Source: Ensifer sp. Root278
GTDB taxonomy: Bacteria > Pseudomonadota > Alphaproteobacteria > Rhizobiales > Rhizobiaceae
DNA: 64,000 bases
Assembly (NCBI RefSeq): GCF_001429285.1
Contig: NZ_LMJJ01000001.1
Coordinates: forward strand, 316,565-380,564
Direction of reading: 5' to 3'
The notes under the pieces are model-generated. The model worked only from the letters and a program-made list of their open reading frames with translations, ran no database searches and was not told where the DNA came from. Made by a program: the position numbers and the translations under genes. The first letter of the stretch is position 1; the number at the start of each line of letters is the position of its first letter. Below, one piece after another: positions 48,776-61,340 of this stretch.

Positions 48776-50044
48776 ATGCGTGCAAACTACCTGTTCACGA
48801 GTGAATCTGTAGCCGAAGGTCATCCGGACAAGGTGTGTGACCGTATCTCCGACGAGATCGTGGATCTGGTCTACCGCGAAGCGGCCAAGACCGGTGTCGA
48901 CCCGTGGGGCGTTCGCATCGCCTGCGAAACCCTGGCGACCACCAACCGCGTCGTCATCGCCGGCGAAGTGCGCCTGCCGCCGAGCCTTCTGAAGAAGGAC
49001 AAGGACGGCAACGACGTCATCAACCCCTCGAAGTTCAAGTCCGCCGCCCGCAAGGCGATCCGCGAGATCGGCTATGAGCAGGACGGCTTCCACTGGAAGA
49101 CGGCCAAGATCGACGTGCTTCTGCACTTCCAGTCCGCCCACATCGCTCAGGGCGTCGACAGCGCTGCCGACATGCAGGGCGAAGAGGGTGCCGGCGACCA
49201 GGGCATCATGTTCGGCTACGCCTGCCGCGAGACCGCCGAACTTATGCCGGCGCCGATCTACTACTCGCACCGCATCCTCAATCTGCTCGCCGCCGCCCGC
49301 AAGAAGGGCGAAGGCGAAGTCGCCAAGCTCGGTCCGGACGCCAAGAGCCAGGTCACCGTGCGCTACGTCGATGGCAAGCCGGCGGAAGTCACCTCGATCG
49401 TTCTGTCGACGCAGCATCTCGATGACACCTGGGATTCGGCCAAGGTTCGCTCGGTTGTCGAGCCCTATATCCGCGAAGCGCTCGATGATCTGAAGATCGC
49501 CGACGATTGCACCTGGTACATCAACCCGACTGGCAAGTTCGTCATCGGTGGCCCGGACGGCGACGCCGGCCTCACCGGCCGCAAGATCATCGTCGACACC
49601 TATGGTGGTGCTGCGCCCCATGGCGGCGGCGCCTTCTCGGGCAAGGACACGACCAAGGTCGACCGTTCGGCTGCCTATGCCGCGCGCTACCTGGCAAAGA
49701 ACGTCGTAGCCGCCGGTCTTGCCGATCGTTGCACGATCCAGCTCTCCTACGCCATCGGCGTTGCCCAGCCGCTGTCGATCTATGTCGACCTGCACGGTAC
49801 CGGCAAGGTCTCGGAAGACCAGGTCGAGCAGGCCATCCGCAAGACGATGGACCTGTCGCCGTCTGGCATTCGCCGTCACCTCGACCTCAACAAGCCGATC
49901 TACGCCAAGACGTCTGCCTACGGCCACTTCGGCCGCAAGGCTGGCCGCGACGGTTCCTTCTCCTGGGAGAAGCTCGATCTGGTGAAGCCGCTGAAGGCGG
50001 CGATCGAGCAGAGCGGTGCCGTCAACGGCCGGGCAGCCGCGTAA
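48776..50044 (+). CDS. metK: S-adenosylmethionine synthetase
   Basis: A 422-residue enzyme making SAM from methionine and ATP. Signatures are the N-terminal [20 protein letters not shown], the hexapeptide region [12 protein letters not shown] and the phosphate loop [16 protein letters not shown]. It is longer than E. coli MetK (about 384), with insertions as in other alphaproteobacteria. The start is the ATG at 48776 after GAGGGGAC; an upstream ATG at 48695 would add 27 unrelated residues. A dyad operator candidate and a terminator bracket the gene. Confidence 0.96.
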   Translation: MRANYLFTSESVAEGHPDKVCDRISDEIVDLVYREAAKTGVDPWGVRIACETLATTNRVVIAGEVRLPPSLLKKDKDGNDVINPSKFKSAARKAIREIGYEQDGFHWKTAKIDVLLHFQSAHIAQGVDSAADMQGEEGAGDQGIMFGYACRETAELMPAPIYYSHRILNLLAAARKKGEGEVAKLGPDAKSQVTVRYVDGKPAEVTSIVLSTQHLDDTWDSAKVRSVVEPYIREALDDLKIADDCTWYINPTGKFVIGGPDGDAGLTGRKIIVDTYGGAAPHGGGAFSGKDTTKVDRSAAYAARYLAKNVVAAGLADRCTIQLSYAIGVAQPLSIYVDLHGTGKVSEDQVEQAIRKTMDLSPSGIRRHLDLNKPIYAKTSAYGHFGRKAGRDGSFSWEKLDLVKPLKAAIEQSGAVNGRAAA

Positions 50045-50124
50045 TCCTGCGATTGGCGTGGCGTGTAACGCCGCGCATTGAAGATAGCGCAGCGGCCTGC
50101 TATCAGGCGCTTGCGAAATTCAGG

Positions 50125-50170
50125 GCGGGCGCTCCGGCAAGGAGCGCCCGCTTCGTTCATTTTGATTTTG
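50125..50170 (+). terminator. Terminator after metK
   Basis: GCGGGCGCTCC (50125-50135) and GGAGCGCCCGC (50141-50151) make a perfect 11-bp stem with a GGCAA loop, followed by TTCGTTCATTTTGATTTTG. The T-tract is interrupted but the stem is strong. Confidence 0.7.
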
Positions 50171-50213
50171 GGTCGGCTTGATCGGGGATCAGCGTGACCA
50201 AGGGACAAACGAC

Positions 50214-50912
50214 ATGACCGAACCGCGCCGTGCCAGAGCAACCGAGGCCTTTTTCGGCCGCCGCAAGGGCAAGCCGCTGCGCGAGCGGCAGGCGGCGCAT
50301 CTGGAAACCGTGCTGCCGACGCTGAAGCTCGATCTGTCGAGCCCGGCTCCGGCGGAACTGAAGACGTTGTTTCCTCAGGGCGTCGATCGCATCCGGCTGG
50401 AAATCGGCTTCGGCGGCGGCGAACATCTGATCCACCGCGCCGCCGAGACGCCTTCGACAGGCTTTATCGGCGTCGAACCCTTCGTCAATTCCATGGCCAA
50501 GCTCGTCGGCCACATCGAGGCTCGCGGTGTCAGCAACATCCGCCTTTATGACGACGACGCCACCCAGGTTCTCGACTGGCTGCCGGCCGCTTCCGTCGAC
50601 CAGATCGACCTGCTCTATCCGGACCCGTGGCCGAAGCGCAAACACTGGAAGCGCCGCTTCGTCTCCAAGGTCAATCTCGACCGCTTTGCGCGCGTGCTGA
50701 AGCCGGGCGGGCTTTTCTGCTTCGCCTCGGATATCGACACCTATGTCAATTGGACGCTGTTGCATTGCCGCGATCACGCGGCCTTCGAATGGACGGCGGA
50801 GAAGGCAGCCGACTGGCTGACGCCGTACGAGGGGTGGCCGAGCACACGCTACGAGGCCAAGGCACGCCGGGAAGGCCGGAGCTCCGCCTATCTCACTTTC
50901 CGCCGAGCCTAG
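50214..50912 (+). CDS. trmB: tRNA (guanine-N7-)-methyltransferase TrmB
   Basis: A 232-residue class I methyltransferase that makes m7G46 in tRNA. Motif [29 protein letters not shown] and the signature [22 protein letters not shown] are diagnostic. The start is the ATG at 50214 with AAGGGAC upstream. Its TAG stop abuts a triple tandem palindromic repeat. Confidence 0.95.
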   Translation: MTEPRRARATEAFFGRRKGKPLRERQAAHLETVLPTLKLDLSSPAPAELKTLFPQGVDRIRLEIGFGGGEHLIHRAAETPSTGFIGVEPFVNSMAKLVGHIEARGVSNIRLYDDDATQVLDWLPAASVDQIDLLYPDPWPKRKHWKRRFVSKVNLDRFARVLKPGGLFCFASDIDTYVNWTLLHCRDHAAFEWTAEKAADWLTPYEGWPSTRYEAKARREGRSSAYLTFRRA

Positions 50913-51067
50913 CAATTCCAGAAAAAGTGCGAAGCGGTTTTCCGCCCGGAATTGCGGCACTCCAAAATCAATTCCAGGAAAAGTGCGAAGCGGTTTTCCG
51001 TCCGGAATTGTGTCGCTTCACAGTCAATTCCAGGAAAAGTGCGAAGCGGTTTTCCGTCTGGAATTGC
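50912..51067. repeat. Three tandem palindromic repeats, type B (56-bp period)
   Basis: Three copies of CAATTCC...GGAATTG start at 50913, 50969 and 51025, an exact 56-nt period. Each encloses the core GAAAAGTGCGAAGCGGTTTT (copy 1 has one altered base beside it). The 13-14 nt between copies differ from one another. The array fills most of the 222-bp trmB-DUF1150 gap. Confidence 0.95.
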
Positions 51068-51134
51068 GTCGTTCAATGCAGAGCGGCGGCTTCAATTCAG
51101 CCCCATAGATCTACCGTCAGCGACGGCAGCCTGA

Positions 51135-51392
51135 TCAATGCAGGGTGACCGTCTTCAGGTCATCCTCGGCGGCCTTGAAGAAGGTGCTGGAACGATTGTC
51201 GGTCAGGAGGATCGGCGTGCCGTCGGCGCCGAACAGGGCCCAGAGATCGATGCCCGGTCCCATCTCGGGTGCTTCCGGGAAGCAGCGCGAGACTTCTTCC
51301 GAACGCATTTTCCGGATGTAGCCGATTTCGCCTTCGCCGAGATGTGCGAGGTCGTTCTTCGACAGTGACGAGCTGACAGCTTTCAGTCCCAT
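51135..51392 (-). CDS. DUF1150-family small protein
   Basis: An 85-residue protein of the DUF1150 family, restricted largely to alphaproteobacteria. DLAHLGEGEIGYIRKMRSEE and IDLWALFGADGTPILLTD are the conserved segments. The function is unknown. It lies 47 nt downstream of an hsp20 gene on the same strand, a frequent pairing, and probably shares its heat-regulated transcript. Confidence 0.85.
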   Translation of the reverse strand: MGLKAVSSSLSKNDLAHLGEGEIGYIRKMRSEEVSRCFPEAPEMGPGIDLWALFGADGTPILLTDNRSSTFFKAAEDDLKTVTLH

Positions 51393-51439
51393 GGTGATAC
51401 TCCGTGGTCGCCGGCCAGGGGAAAATCCCGCCGGTTATC

Positions 51440-51871
51440 CTACTCTGGGACTGAAATGTTAATTTTCTTTACCATACGCACCGGTTCGGGACGGACGAGG
51501 TCGACGGAGAGCAAGCCGTTGCGCAGCTCGGCGCCGAGAACTTTCATGCCATCGGCGAGAACGAAGGTGCGTTGAAACTGGCGCGCAGCGATACCGCGGT
51601 GCAGGTACTCGCGATCGCCGTTGTCGACCTGGCGGCCACGGATGACGAGCTGATTCTCTTCGGTGGTCACTTCGAGGTCTTCTTCGGAAAACCCGGCCAC
51701 GGCAAGCGTGATTCTGAGCCGCTCGGGTGCGTCAACGGCGGCATCGCCGCGGATCCGCTCGATGTTGTAGGGCGGGTATCCGTCATTGCCCTTGGCGATG
51801 CGCTCAAGGGTCTTTTCCATTGTGTCGAAACCCAGCAGAAGCGGGCTCGTAAAGGGCGTAATTCGGCTCAT
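51440..51871 (-). CDS. Small heat-shock protein Hsp20 (IbpA-type)
   Basis: A 143-residue class A rhizobial small heat-shock protein that holds unfolding proteins for refolding by DnaK/ClpB. The N-terminal segment begins RITPFTSPLLLGFDTMEKTL and includes GYPPYNIER. The alpha-crystallin domain (about 35-125) ends with the conserved GLLSVDLVRPEP and KKINISV carries the I-x-V-type tail. A ROSE-like RNA thermometer lies directly upstream of its start codon, with the Shine-Dalgarno AAGGA at 51880-51884. Confidence 0.9.
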   Translation of the reverse strand: MSRITPFTSPLLLGFDTMEKTLERIAKGNDGYPPYNIERIRGDAAVDAPERLRITLAVAGFSEEDLEVTTEENQLVIRGRQVDNGDREYLHRGIAARQFQRTFVLADGMKVLGAELRNGLLSVDLVRPEPVRMVKKINISVPE

Positions 51872-51984
51872 TCTTCAAGTCCTTGCGAGATCAAGCGACC
51901 GATGTTCGGACCTGCCCAGCAGCATCCTTGCCGCAATATGGTAGCTGTGCGCAATGAGTGCAAGCCGCTTGCCTCGGACGTGCA
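51872..51984 (-). promoter_or_regulatory. ROSE-like RNA thermometer in the hsp20 leader
   Basis: On the minus strand the hsp20 Shine-Dalgarno AAGGAC pairs with an upstream GTCGCTTG (51892-51899), closing a hairpin at 51879-51899. The anti-SD contains UCGCU, an exact match to the U(U/C)GCU motif conserved in ROSE elements, and the pairing leaves its G bulged, the hallmark of ROSE. The leader length depends on the predicted promoter. The family occurs upstream of rhizobial small heat-shock genes. Confidence 0.6.
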
Positions 51985-51990
51985 CGCAAA

Positions 51991-52017
51991 TCATAGTCCG
52001 CTCTCGCAGAATCCAAG
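51991..52017 (-). promoter_or_regulatory. RpoH-like promoter candidate for hsp20
   Basis: On the minus strand CTTGGA (52012-52017), a 15-nt spacer and CTATGA (51991-51996) loosely resemble a rhizobial sigma-32 promoter (CTTGAA and a C-rich/TAT -10). It would place the start near 51984 and give a leader of about 110 nt, suitable for a ROSE element. Confidence 0.35.
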
Positions 52018-52136
52018 AGTGGGACGAGGAGGGCGCATGCGACGCTACCCGTATCCGCTCCGGTGCATTGAAATCGATCGCGCCTGGCTTTGGGTCGGGT
52101 CGACCCAGCCAAACGTGATCCAGGGAGGACGAGAGA

Positions 52137-53081
52137 GTGCCCGTGCCCAGAAAGATAATCATAGACACCGATCCCGGGCAGGACGATGCCGCCGCCATCA
52201 TGCTCGCTTTCGGCAGTCCGGAAGAGATCGACTTGCTCGGCATCACCACGGTCGCCGGCAACGTGCCGCTGACCTTGACGGCCCGCAATGCGCGCATTCT
52301 CTGCGAGCTCTGCGACCGGCCGAAGGTTCGGGTTTTTTCCGGCGCCGACAAGCCGATCGCCCGTCCGCTGGTCACCGCCGAGCACGTGCACGGCAAGACC
52401 GGCCTCGACGGCCCGACGCTCGATGAGCCCAGGATGAAACTCGAGGAGCAGCACGCGGTCGACTTCATCGTCGAAACGCTGCGCAACGAGGCAGAGGGCT
52501 CGGTGACGCTCTGCACGCTGGGACCGCTCACCAACATCGCGCTCGCGCTCCAGAAGGCGCCTGAGATTGCGCCGCGGGTGAAGGAACTGGTGATGATGGG
52601 CGGCGGCTTCTTCGAAGGCGGCAACATCACGCCGGCGGCCGAGTTCAACATCTATGTCGATCCGGAAGCCGCCGATATCGTCTTCCGCTCGGGCATTCCG
52701 ATCGTGATGATGCCGCTCGACGTCACCCATCGCGTGCTCACCCACAAGGCGCGGGTGCAGAAGATCCGCGACATCGGCAGCCGCCCGGCGATCGCCATGG
52801 CCGAGATGCTCGAATTCTTCGAACGCTTCGACATCGAGAAATACGGCACCGATGGCGGCCCGCTGCACGACCCGACGGTCATCGCCTATCTGCTGCGCCC
52901 CGAGCTTTTCACCGGTCGGGATTGCAACGTCGAGATCGAAACCAAGTCGCCGCTGACGGCGGGCATGACGGTTGTCGACTGGTGGCAGGTCACCGGCCGG
53001 CCGCACAATGCCAAGGTCATGCGCTTCGTCGACGACCAGGGCTTTTTCGATTTGTTGACCGAGCGCCTGTCGCGCATCTGA
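52137..53081 (+). CDS. Nucleoside hydrolase (inosine-uridine preferring family)
   Basis: A 314-residue enzyme that hydrolyses ribonucleosides to base and ribose. The calcium-binding signature is IIIDTDPGQDDAAA. VMMGGGFFEGGNITPAAEFNIYVDPEAA contains the ribose-binding N-x-x-x-D region, and LHDPTVIAYLL has the catalytic-region HD. The start is GTG at 52137 with GGGAGGA upstream. Base preference cannot be read. Ribokinase, the next step for ribose, is encoded 3 kb away. Confidence 0.9.
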   Translation: MPVPRKIIIDTDPGQDDAAAIMLAFGSPEEIDLLGITTVAGNVPLTLTARNARILCELCDRPKVRVFSGADKPIARPLVTAEHVHGKTGLDGPTLDEPRMKLEEQHAVDFIVETLRNEAEGSVTLCTLGPLTNIALALQKAPEIAPRVKELVMMGGGFFEGGNITPAAEFNIYVDPEAADIVFRSGIPIVMMPLDVTHRVLTHKARVQKIRDIGSRPAIAMAEMLEFFERFDIEKYGTDGGPLHDPTVIAYLLRPELFTGRDCNVEIETKSPLTAGMTVVDWWQVTGRPHNAKVMRFVDDQGFFDLLTERLSRI

Positions 53082-53111
53082 GCCTACGCTCGATCATCAT
53101 GCTTCAAACAA

Positions 53112-53143
53112 AAACGGCGCCCCGAGAGGCGCCGTTTCTTTTC
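53112..53143. terminator. Bidirectional terminator between nucleoside hydrolase and chemoreceptor
   Basis: AAACGGCGCC (53112-53121) and GGCGCCGTTT (53128-53137) form a 10-bp stem with a CCGAGA loop. T-rich tails follow on both strands. It lies between convergent genes. Confidence 0.9.
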
Positions 53144-53155
53144 TCGATCTGTTGA

Positions 53156-55944
<2,789 letters not shown>

Positions 55945-56844
55945 CTAGATACGCGACGCCACTTCCGAGGAAAGCGGGATCGAGGGCTGGGCGCCGCTCT
56001 TCAGGCAGGCGAGCGAGCCGGCGACGGCTGCACGGCGCAGCGCATCGGGAAAGGCAATGCCGGCGTCGAGGCTGGCGGCAAGATAGCCGCAGAAGGTGTC
56101 GCCGGCGCCGACGGTATCGACCGGTTCGATCTTCAGGCCCTTGGCACGCTGGATCTCGCCTTCGTGCACGGCGACGACGCCTTCGGCGCCGAGCGTGACG
56201 ATGACCGTCTGGCCGGTCTCGGCGTGAAGCGCCTTCATCGCGTCTTCGCGTTCCGCGCTGCTGATGCCGCTCCTGCCGGCAAGCAGCTCGAATTCGGTCT
56301 CATTGGCAATGACGATATCGGCCATGCGCCCGAGGCGAGCCGCATCCGCGGTCAACGGCGCGATGTTGATGACAGACCGGACGCCCTTCTGCTTGGCTAC
56401 ATTGAGCGCCTTCTCGACGGAGGCTGCCGGAATTTCGAGCTGCAGCATCAGCGTGTCGCCGGGCTTCATGCCGTCGACGGCTTTCACCGCATCGGCCTCA
56501 TTGACAGTCGCATTGGCACTGGCGACGACGACGATGACGTTTTCGCCGTCACCGCCGACCAAGATATGCGCGGTGCCGGTTGGCTCTTCCACCGTCTTGG
56601 TCAGGGAGAGGTCGGTGCCAGCACCCTTCAGCAGTTCCAGCGCGCCATCGGCAAAACTGTCCTTGCCCACAGCACCAGCCATCTTAACTGTCGCTCCCGC
56701 ACGTCGCGCGGCAAGCGCCTGGTTTGCGCCCTTGCCGCCGGCGGCGGTCGAAAAACCAGTTCCGGCAACGGTCTCGCCCGGCTTCGGAAGGCGTGCGGTC
56801 GTGGCGATCAGGTCCATGTTGATGGACCCAAAAACAGTGATCAT
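55945..56844 (-). CDS. rbsK: Ribokinase
   Basis: A 299-residue PfkB-family kinase that phosphorylates ribose to ribose-5-phosphate. PfkB signature 1 is GGKGANQALAARRAGATVKM (typical ribokinase) and signature 2 is EPVDTVGAGDTFCGYLAASL, with catalytic D in GAGD. The N-terminus ITVFGSINMDLIA is characteristic. No ribose transporter genes are adjacent; a nucleoside hydrolase and a chemoreceptor are the nearby genes. Confidence 0.93.
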   Translation of the reverse strand: MITVFGSINMDLIATTARLPKPGETVAGTGFSTAAGGKGANQALAARRAGATVKMAGAVGKDSFADGALELLKGAGTDLSLTKTVEEPTGTAHILVGGDGENVIVVVASANATVNEADAVKAVDGMKPGDTLMLQLEIPAASVEKALNVAKQKGVRSVINIAPLTADAARLGRMADIVIANETEFELLAGRSGISSAEREDAMKALHAETGQTVIVTLGAEGVVAVHEGEIQRAKGLKIEPVDTVGAGDTFCGYLAASLDAGIAFPDALRRAAVAGSLACLKSGAQPSIPLSSEVASRI

Positions 56845-56895
56845 GTGAAAATTTCCCGTCGGATTGCAAAGTGGGCCGGAGAGTGCCCGACAGCC

Positions 56896-58089
56896 TCAGT
56901 CCTCGTCAACCACCCGCAGGCGCAATTGCCCGACGCGGTTGTCGACGGCGGCACGCGGATCGCTTGCTTCTTGCGTCCCGCCTTCGGCTTGAAGTTCGAG
57001 CGCCTCGATCTTGGCGCCGCGCCGCGTGAGCTTGCTGGACGAAATCAGAATATCCTCGACGTCCTTCTGGCTCATGGCGAAATGGCCCTGAAGCTTGCGC
57101 ACGCGCTCGTCGAGACGGCTGAGGTCCTCCATCAGCCTGGCTACTTCACCCTGGATCAGATGCGCCTGCTCGCGCATGCGCGCATCCTTGAGGATCGCCT
57201 GGATCACCTGGATCGACAAGAGCAGCAGCGACGGCGAGACGATGACGATCCGCTGGCGATGCGCCTTCTGCACGATCGCTTCGAAATGCTCGTGGATTTC
57301 GGCGAAGATCGATTCCGATGGCACGAAGAGGAAGGCGGTGTCCTGTGTCTCTCCGGGGATCAGGTATTTGCTGGCGATATCGCGCACATGGGTTTCCATG
57401 TCGCGGCGGAAGAGTTGCGCGATCTGTTGGCGGCGTTCCGCATTCGGGGCATCCCGCATCGCGTTCCAGGCTTCCAGCGGAAATTTCGCGTCGATGACGA
57501 GCGCCGGCTGGCCGTTCGGCATGCGGATGGTGCAGTCGGGTCGTGCGCCGTTCGACAGCGTCGTCTGAAATTCAAAGGCGCCCATCGGCAGCCCATCGGC
57601 GATGATCGCCTCCATGCGTGACTGGCCGAAGGCGCCGCGCGTCTGCTTGTTTGAAAGGATCGCCTGCAACCCGGCCATGTCCTTGGCCAGCGACTGGATG
57701 TTGTTCTGGGCATTGTCGATGACCGCCAGGCGCTCCTGCAGCCGCCTGAGGTTTTCGTGCGTCGCCTTGGTCTGTTCGGTGATCGAAGTGCCGATCCGAT
57801 GGGTCATGCCGTCGATGCGCTGGCTGAGGGACTGGTTGAGTTCGGCCTGCCGGGCGCCGAACACCTCGGCCATGGCGGCAACCCGCCCCTGCATCTCCGT
57901 CTGGGCGGCAAGCAGCATCGCCATCTGTTCCTGCCGCTCCTCGTCGCGGGTATCCCGCCGCCGCGAGAGCGCCATCAGCAGCGCGACTACCACTATCAGG
58001 CCGCCGGCGATGGCGAGATGGCCCAGCGTGACCGGCAGAGTGCCGATGAAAAACAATGGCTGGGAAAGGTCGATGGGCGCTGGTTCCAT
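56896..58089 (-). CDS. rmuC: DNA recombination protein RmuC
   Basis: A 397-residue protein with an N-terminal transmembrane helix ([21 protein letters not shown]), a coiled-coil stretch (about 50-150) and the RmuC nuclease-like domain (about 165-345). The domain contains [19 protein letters not shown] and [18 protein letters not shown]. RmuC proteins limit DNA inversions and are linked to recombination. It is divergent from def with a 150-bp gap. Confidence 0.9.
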   Translation of the reverse strand: MEPAPIDLSQPLFFIGTLPVTLGHLAIAGGLIVVVALLMALSRRRDTRDEERQEQMAMLLAAQTEMQGRVAAMAEVFGARQAELNQSLSQRIDGMTHRIGTSITEQTKATHENLRRLQERLAVIDNAQNNIQSLAKDMAGLQAILSNKQTRGAFGQSRMEAIIADGLPMGAFEFQTTLSNGARPDCTIRMPNGQPALVIDAKFPLEAWNAMRDAPNAERRQQIAQLFRRDMETHVRDIASKYLIPGETQDTAFLFVPSESIFAEIHEHFEAIVQKAHRQRIVIVSPSLLLLSIQVIQAILKDARMREQAHLIQGEVARLMEDLSRLDERVRKLQGHFAMSQKDVEDILISSSKLTRRGAKIEALELQAEGGTQEASDPRAAVDNRVGQLRLRVVDED

Positions 58090-58239
58090 GGTGTAAGCCT
58101 AACAGATTCGCGGATGTTTTATAGATCAAAACATGAACATCTGTACCGTGCGGTTAACGCGAGGCCATGGGAAACGGCCGCTGAGGGTGGCAAGGCAATT
58201 TTCTTGCACGCCGGTGGAAAGATCGGCTATGGGAGCAGC

Positions 58240-58764
58240 ATGACGATCAAGCCGCTTATCATCCTTCCCGATCCTGTGCTTCGCCAGGTTTCCACGCCGA
58301 TCGAAACCATCGACGCGGACATCCGCCGTCTGGCCGACGATATGCTCGAAACCATGTATGACGCGCCCGGCATCGGCCTTGCCGCGATCCAGATCGGCGT
58401 TGCCAAACGCATGCTGGTGCTCGACGTTTCGAAAGAAGGCGACGACAAGACCCCGCTCGTCTTCATCAATCCCGAGATCGTTGCTTCGTCCGATGAGCGT
58501 TCGATCTACGAGGAAGGCTGCCTGTCGATCCCGGACTATTACGCCGAGGTCGAGCGCCCCGCGGCGATCACCGTCAAGCATCTCGACCGTGACGGCAAGG
58601 AACAGATGATCGAGGCCGATGGCCTGCTCGCCACCTGCCTGCAGCATGAGATCGATCACCTGAACGGCGTGCTGTTCATCGATCACATCTCCAAGCTCAA
58701 GCGCGACATGGTGATCCGCAAGTTCACCAAGGCCGCCAAGACGCGCGGTGCGAAGGCGATCTGA
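58240..58764 (+). CDS. def: Peptide deformylase
   Basis: A 174-residue metalloenzyme that removes formyl groups from nascent proteins. All three motifs are present: [10 protein letters not shown] (motif 1, G-x-G-x-A-A-x-Q), EGCLS (motif 2) and QHEIDHL (motif 3, metal histidines). The start is the ATG at 58240 after GGGAG; the frame is open far upstream but is not family sequence. It precedes fmt, the enzyme that adds the formyl group to initiator tRNA. Confidence 0.97.
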   Translation: MTIKPLIILPDPVLRQVSTPIETIDADIRRLADDMLETMYDAPGIGLAAIQIGVAKRMLVLDVSKEGDDKTPLVFINPEIVASSDERSIYEEGCLSIPDYYAEVERPAAITVKHLDRDGKEQMIEADGLLATCLQHEIDHLNGVLFIDHISKLKRDMVIRKFTKAAKTRGAKAI

Positions 58765-58831
58765 CGCCGACCACGCAAGCGGTCGCGAACAGATCGCGCG
58801 ATGGCACGATTTGAGGGCGGGGATCCACCGA

Positions 58832-58874
58832 GCAATCCCAGGAAAGCGTGAAACGGTTTTCCGCCCGGGGTTGT
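58832..58874. repeat. Palindromic intergenic repeat, type B variant
   Basis: Arms GCAATCCC and GGGGTTG, paired through G-T matches, enclose AGGAAAGCGTGAAACGGTTT, a diverged form of the type B core. It lies in the 181-bp def-fmt gap. Confidence 0.8.
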
Positions 58875-58945
58875 CCTGTTTCAGAGAATGAGATCATTTC
58901 GCTGTTTCCCCGCATGAAGTGATCTGAAAGGACGGAGTTACCGCC

Positions 58946-59881
58946 TTGTCACTTCGCATCATCTTCATGGGTACGCCGGAGTTTTCGGTGCCGACGCTGG
59001 CGGCGCTTGCCGAGGCTGGCCACCAGATTGTTGCCGCCTATACGCAGCCGCCGCGGCCGGGCGGCCGACGCGGGCTCGATCTGCAGAAGTCGCCGGTGCA
59101 CCAGGCGGCCGAGCTGCTCGGCATCCCCGTGCTGACGCCGGTCAACTTCACGGACGAGCCGGATCGCCAGACCTTCCGCGACTTCGACGCCGATGTCGCC
59201 GTCGTCGTCGCCTATGGCCTGCTTCTGCCCGAGGCGATCCTCACCGGCACCAAATACGGCTGCTACAACGGCCATGCTTCGCTGCTGCCGCGCTGGCGGG
59301 GTGCTGCCCCCATCCAGCGCGCCATCATGGCCGGCGATCATGAGACCGGCATGATGGTGATGAAGATGGACAAGGGGCTCGATACCGGCCCCGTCGCCCT
59401 CACCAAGGCCGTCCAGATCGGCGAGACGATGACGGCGGGCGAATTGCACGACCGGCTGATGCAGGTCGGTGCGACGCTGATGAAAGAGGCGATGGCCAAG
59501 CTTGCGGCCGGCGATCTGCCGCTGACCGCGCAGCCCGACGAGGGCGTCGTCTATGCGGCGAAGATCAGCAAGGCGGAAACCCGCATCGACTTTGCCCGCA
59601 GCGCTCGCGAGGTGCATGATCATATTCGCGGCCTGTCGCCATTCCCGGGTGCGTGGTTCGAGCTCGAAATCGCCGGCAAGCCGGAACGTATCAAGGTTCT
59701 GAATTCCGAGCCGGCATCGGGTGCCGGCGAGCCCGGCACGGCGCTTGACGACAATCTCACGATTGCCTGCGCCGAGGGTGCGGTTCGGCTCACGCGCCTG
59801 CAGCGCGCCGGCGGCAAGGCGCTCGGCGCCGCCGACTTCCTGCGCGGAACGCCGGTCGCGTCCGGCACGAGGGTCGGCTGA
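58946..59881 (+). CDS. fmt: Methionyl-tRNA formyltransferase
   Basis: A 311-residue enzyme that formylates Met-tRNAi from 10-formyl-THF. The N-terminus [19 protein letters not shown] and the catalytic block [19 protein letters not shown], with the conserved N-x-H pair, plus DTGP are diagnostic. The start codon is TTG at 58946, supported by AAGGACGGAG at 58928-58937. The stop shares its last base with the truA ATG. Confidence 0.96.
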   Translation: MSLRIIFMGTPEFSVPTLAALAEAGHQIVAAYTQPPRPGGRRGLDLQKSPVHQAAELLGIPVLTPVNFTDEPDRQTFRDFDADVAVVVAYGLLLPEAILTGTKYGCYNGHASLLPRWRGAAPIQRAIMAGDHETGMMVMKMDKGLDTGPVALTKAVQIGETMTAGELHDRLMQVGATLMKEAMAKLAAGDLPLTAQPDEGVVYAAKISKAETRIDFARSAREVHDHIRGLSPFPGAWFELEIAGKPERIKVLNSEPASGAGEPGTALDDNLTIACAEGAVRLTRLQRAGGKALGAADFLRGTPVASGTRVG

Positions 59882-60624
59882 TGCCGCGGTTCAAGCTGAC
59901 CGTCGAATATGACGGCTCCGACTATGTCGGCTGGCAGCGGCAGGACAACGGCCAATCCGTGCAAGGGGCGATCGAAAAGGCGGTGCTGTCCTTGACCGGC
60001 GAGACCGTTTCGATCCGCGGCGCCGGCCGCACCGATTCCGGCGTGCATGCCAGTGGCCAGGTCATGCATGTCGATCTGACGCGCCCGTGGAAGCCCTATA
60101 CGCTGCGCAACGCGCTGAACGCGCATCTGGGGCTTGCGGGTGAGCGTGTGGCGATCCTCGAAGCCGAGGAAACGTCGCCGGAGTTCGACGCGCGTTTCTC
60201 GGCGCTGCGCCGGCACTATCTCTACCGCATCATTTCCCGGCCGGCGCCGCTGGCGCTAGAAGCCAGGCGCGCCTGGTGGGTGCCAAAGCCGCTCGACCAC
60301 GCGGCGATGCACGAAGGCGCGCAACGTCTAGTCGGCCACCATGACTTCACCACGTTCCGCTCCGCCCATTGCCAGGCAGCGAGCCCGGTGCGCACCCTCG
60401 ATCGGCTGGATGTCGCGCTCGTCGCCGGTGTCATCGAAATCCGCGCCACGGCGCAGAGCTTCCTGCACAACCAGATCCGCTCCTTTGCCGGTTCGTTGAA
60501 GCTGGTGGGCGAGGGGAAGTGGACGCCGGACGACCTGCAGGCCGCACTCGAAGCGCACGATCGCAAGGCCTGTGGCCCCGTGGCCCCGCCCGACGGGCTC
60601 TATTTCCTGCAAGTGGATTATTGA
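59881..60624 (+). CDS. truA: tRNA pseudouridine(38-40) synthase TruA
   Basis: A 247-residue pseudouridine synthase. The catalytic aspartate is in [14 protein letters not shown]. The N-terminus [18 protein letters not shown] and the C-terminal [18 protein letters not shown] are typical. It begins on the last base of the fmt stop codon (TGATG), so the genes are translationally coupled, and def-fmt-truA form a conserved cluster. Confidence 0.96.
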   Translation: MPRFKLTVEYDGSDYVGWQRQDNGQSVQGAIEKAVLSLTGETVSIRGAGRTDSGVHASGQVMHVDLTRPWKPYTLRNALNAHLGLAGERVAILEAEETSPEFDARFSALRRHYLYRIISRPAPLALEARRAWWVPKPLDHAAMHEGAQRLVGHHDFTTFRSAHCQAASPVRTLDRLDVALVAGVIEIRATAQSFLHNQIRSFAGSLKLVGEGKWTPDDLQAALEAHDRKACGPVAPPDGLYFLQVDY

Positions 60625-60697
60625 TCGCCGGCTGATCCCGGGCTCCAAGCGTGTCTCGATCTTCAGATTCGCTCGCGCTTTGAGTCCTTGAAATTCC

Positions 60698-60742
60698 GCA
60701 TGTCGTTATCGCAAAACCGCTGCGCACTTTTGCGCGACATGC
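60698..60742. repeat. Palindromic intergenic repeat, type C
   Basis: Arms GCATGTCG (60698-60705) and CGACATGC (60735-60742) enclose GCAAAACCGCTGCGCACTTT, the same core arrangement as types A and B but with different outer arms. It lies between the convergent truA and membrane-protein genes. Confidence 0.85.
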
Positions 60743-60743
60743 G

Positions 60744-61340
60744 CTAGCCCGGGATCAGGCCGAAGAAGCGCTGCAGGAGATCACCGATCATCATCGACGG
60801 CAGCAGGAAGAGCGCCGTCAGCGCCGAGGCAAGCAGGGTCTGGCTGCCGGTAATCATGCGCAGGAGCCGGAAAAGCACCGCGACGCTGACGACGAGCAGC
60901 GCCAGCCAGATCAGGCTCGTCAGGCCCTGGCTTCCCGGAATGATCAGGCGGATGGCGGCGGGAATGGCCATCGCATAGGAAAGCGGGACGGAGAGCCAGT
61001 TGGTGGTGACGACGATGGGCACCACGGCCCCGGCAAAGCCGAGCGGGCGCGACAGAGTGGCGATCAGCACCAGCGGCAGCAGCCAACTGACGAGATCGAC
61101 GACCAGAAGCTTGAAGATGAAACCGATGCCGATGGTCGTTCCGGCAGGCATCGCCGAGAGATAATAGAACCGCCAGGACGCCCATGTGACGGCGATCGCC
61201 GGCAGGCACCAGAGCATGGAGGTGAAGGAGCGCCAGAGGCCGCTCTCACTGAAATCCAGCCAGCGGAATCCCTCCTCTTTGCCCTGCGCCAAGAGCCAGA
61301 GGCCCTTGATATAGGCAAGCACCTCATCAAGCAGCGGCAT
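60744..61340 (-). CDS. Hypothetical integral membrane protein
   Basis: A 198-residue protein I cannot assign to a function. It has a short N-terminal amphipathic region ([20 protein letters not shown]) and about five hydrophobic segments from residue 40 on, including [20 protein letters not shown] and [20 protein letters not shown]. The overall plan resembles Yip1-like membrane proteins, which is only a guess. The ATG at 61340 lies inside the last codons of dapE (14-nt overlap), so it is translationally coupled to lysine/DAP biosynthesis; the link is conserved in related rhizobia as far as I recall. Confidence 0.7.
   Translation of the reverse strand: MPLLDEVLAYIKGLWLLAQGKEEGFRWLDFSESGLWRSFTSMLWCLPAIAVTWASWRFYYLSAMPAGTTIGIGFIFKLLVVDLVSWLLPLVLIATLSRPLGFAGAVVPIVVTTNWLSVPLSYAMAIPAAIRLIIPGSQGLTSLIWLALLVVSVAVLFRLLRMITGSQTLLASALTALFLLPSMMIGDLLQRFFGLIPG

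Noticed and set aside
50912-51067. CRISPR-like array
   Set aside because: There are only three units, the repeat itself is a 42-bp palindrome, linkers are 13-14 nt, no cas genes are present, and single copies of the same element occur elsewhere.
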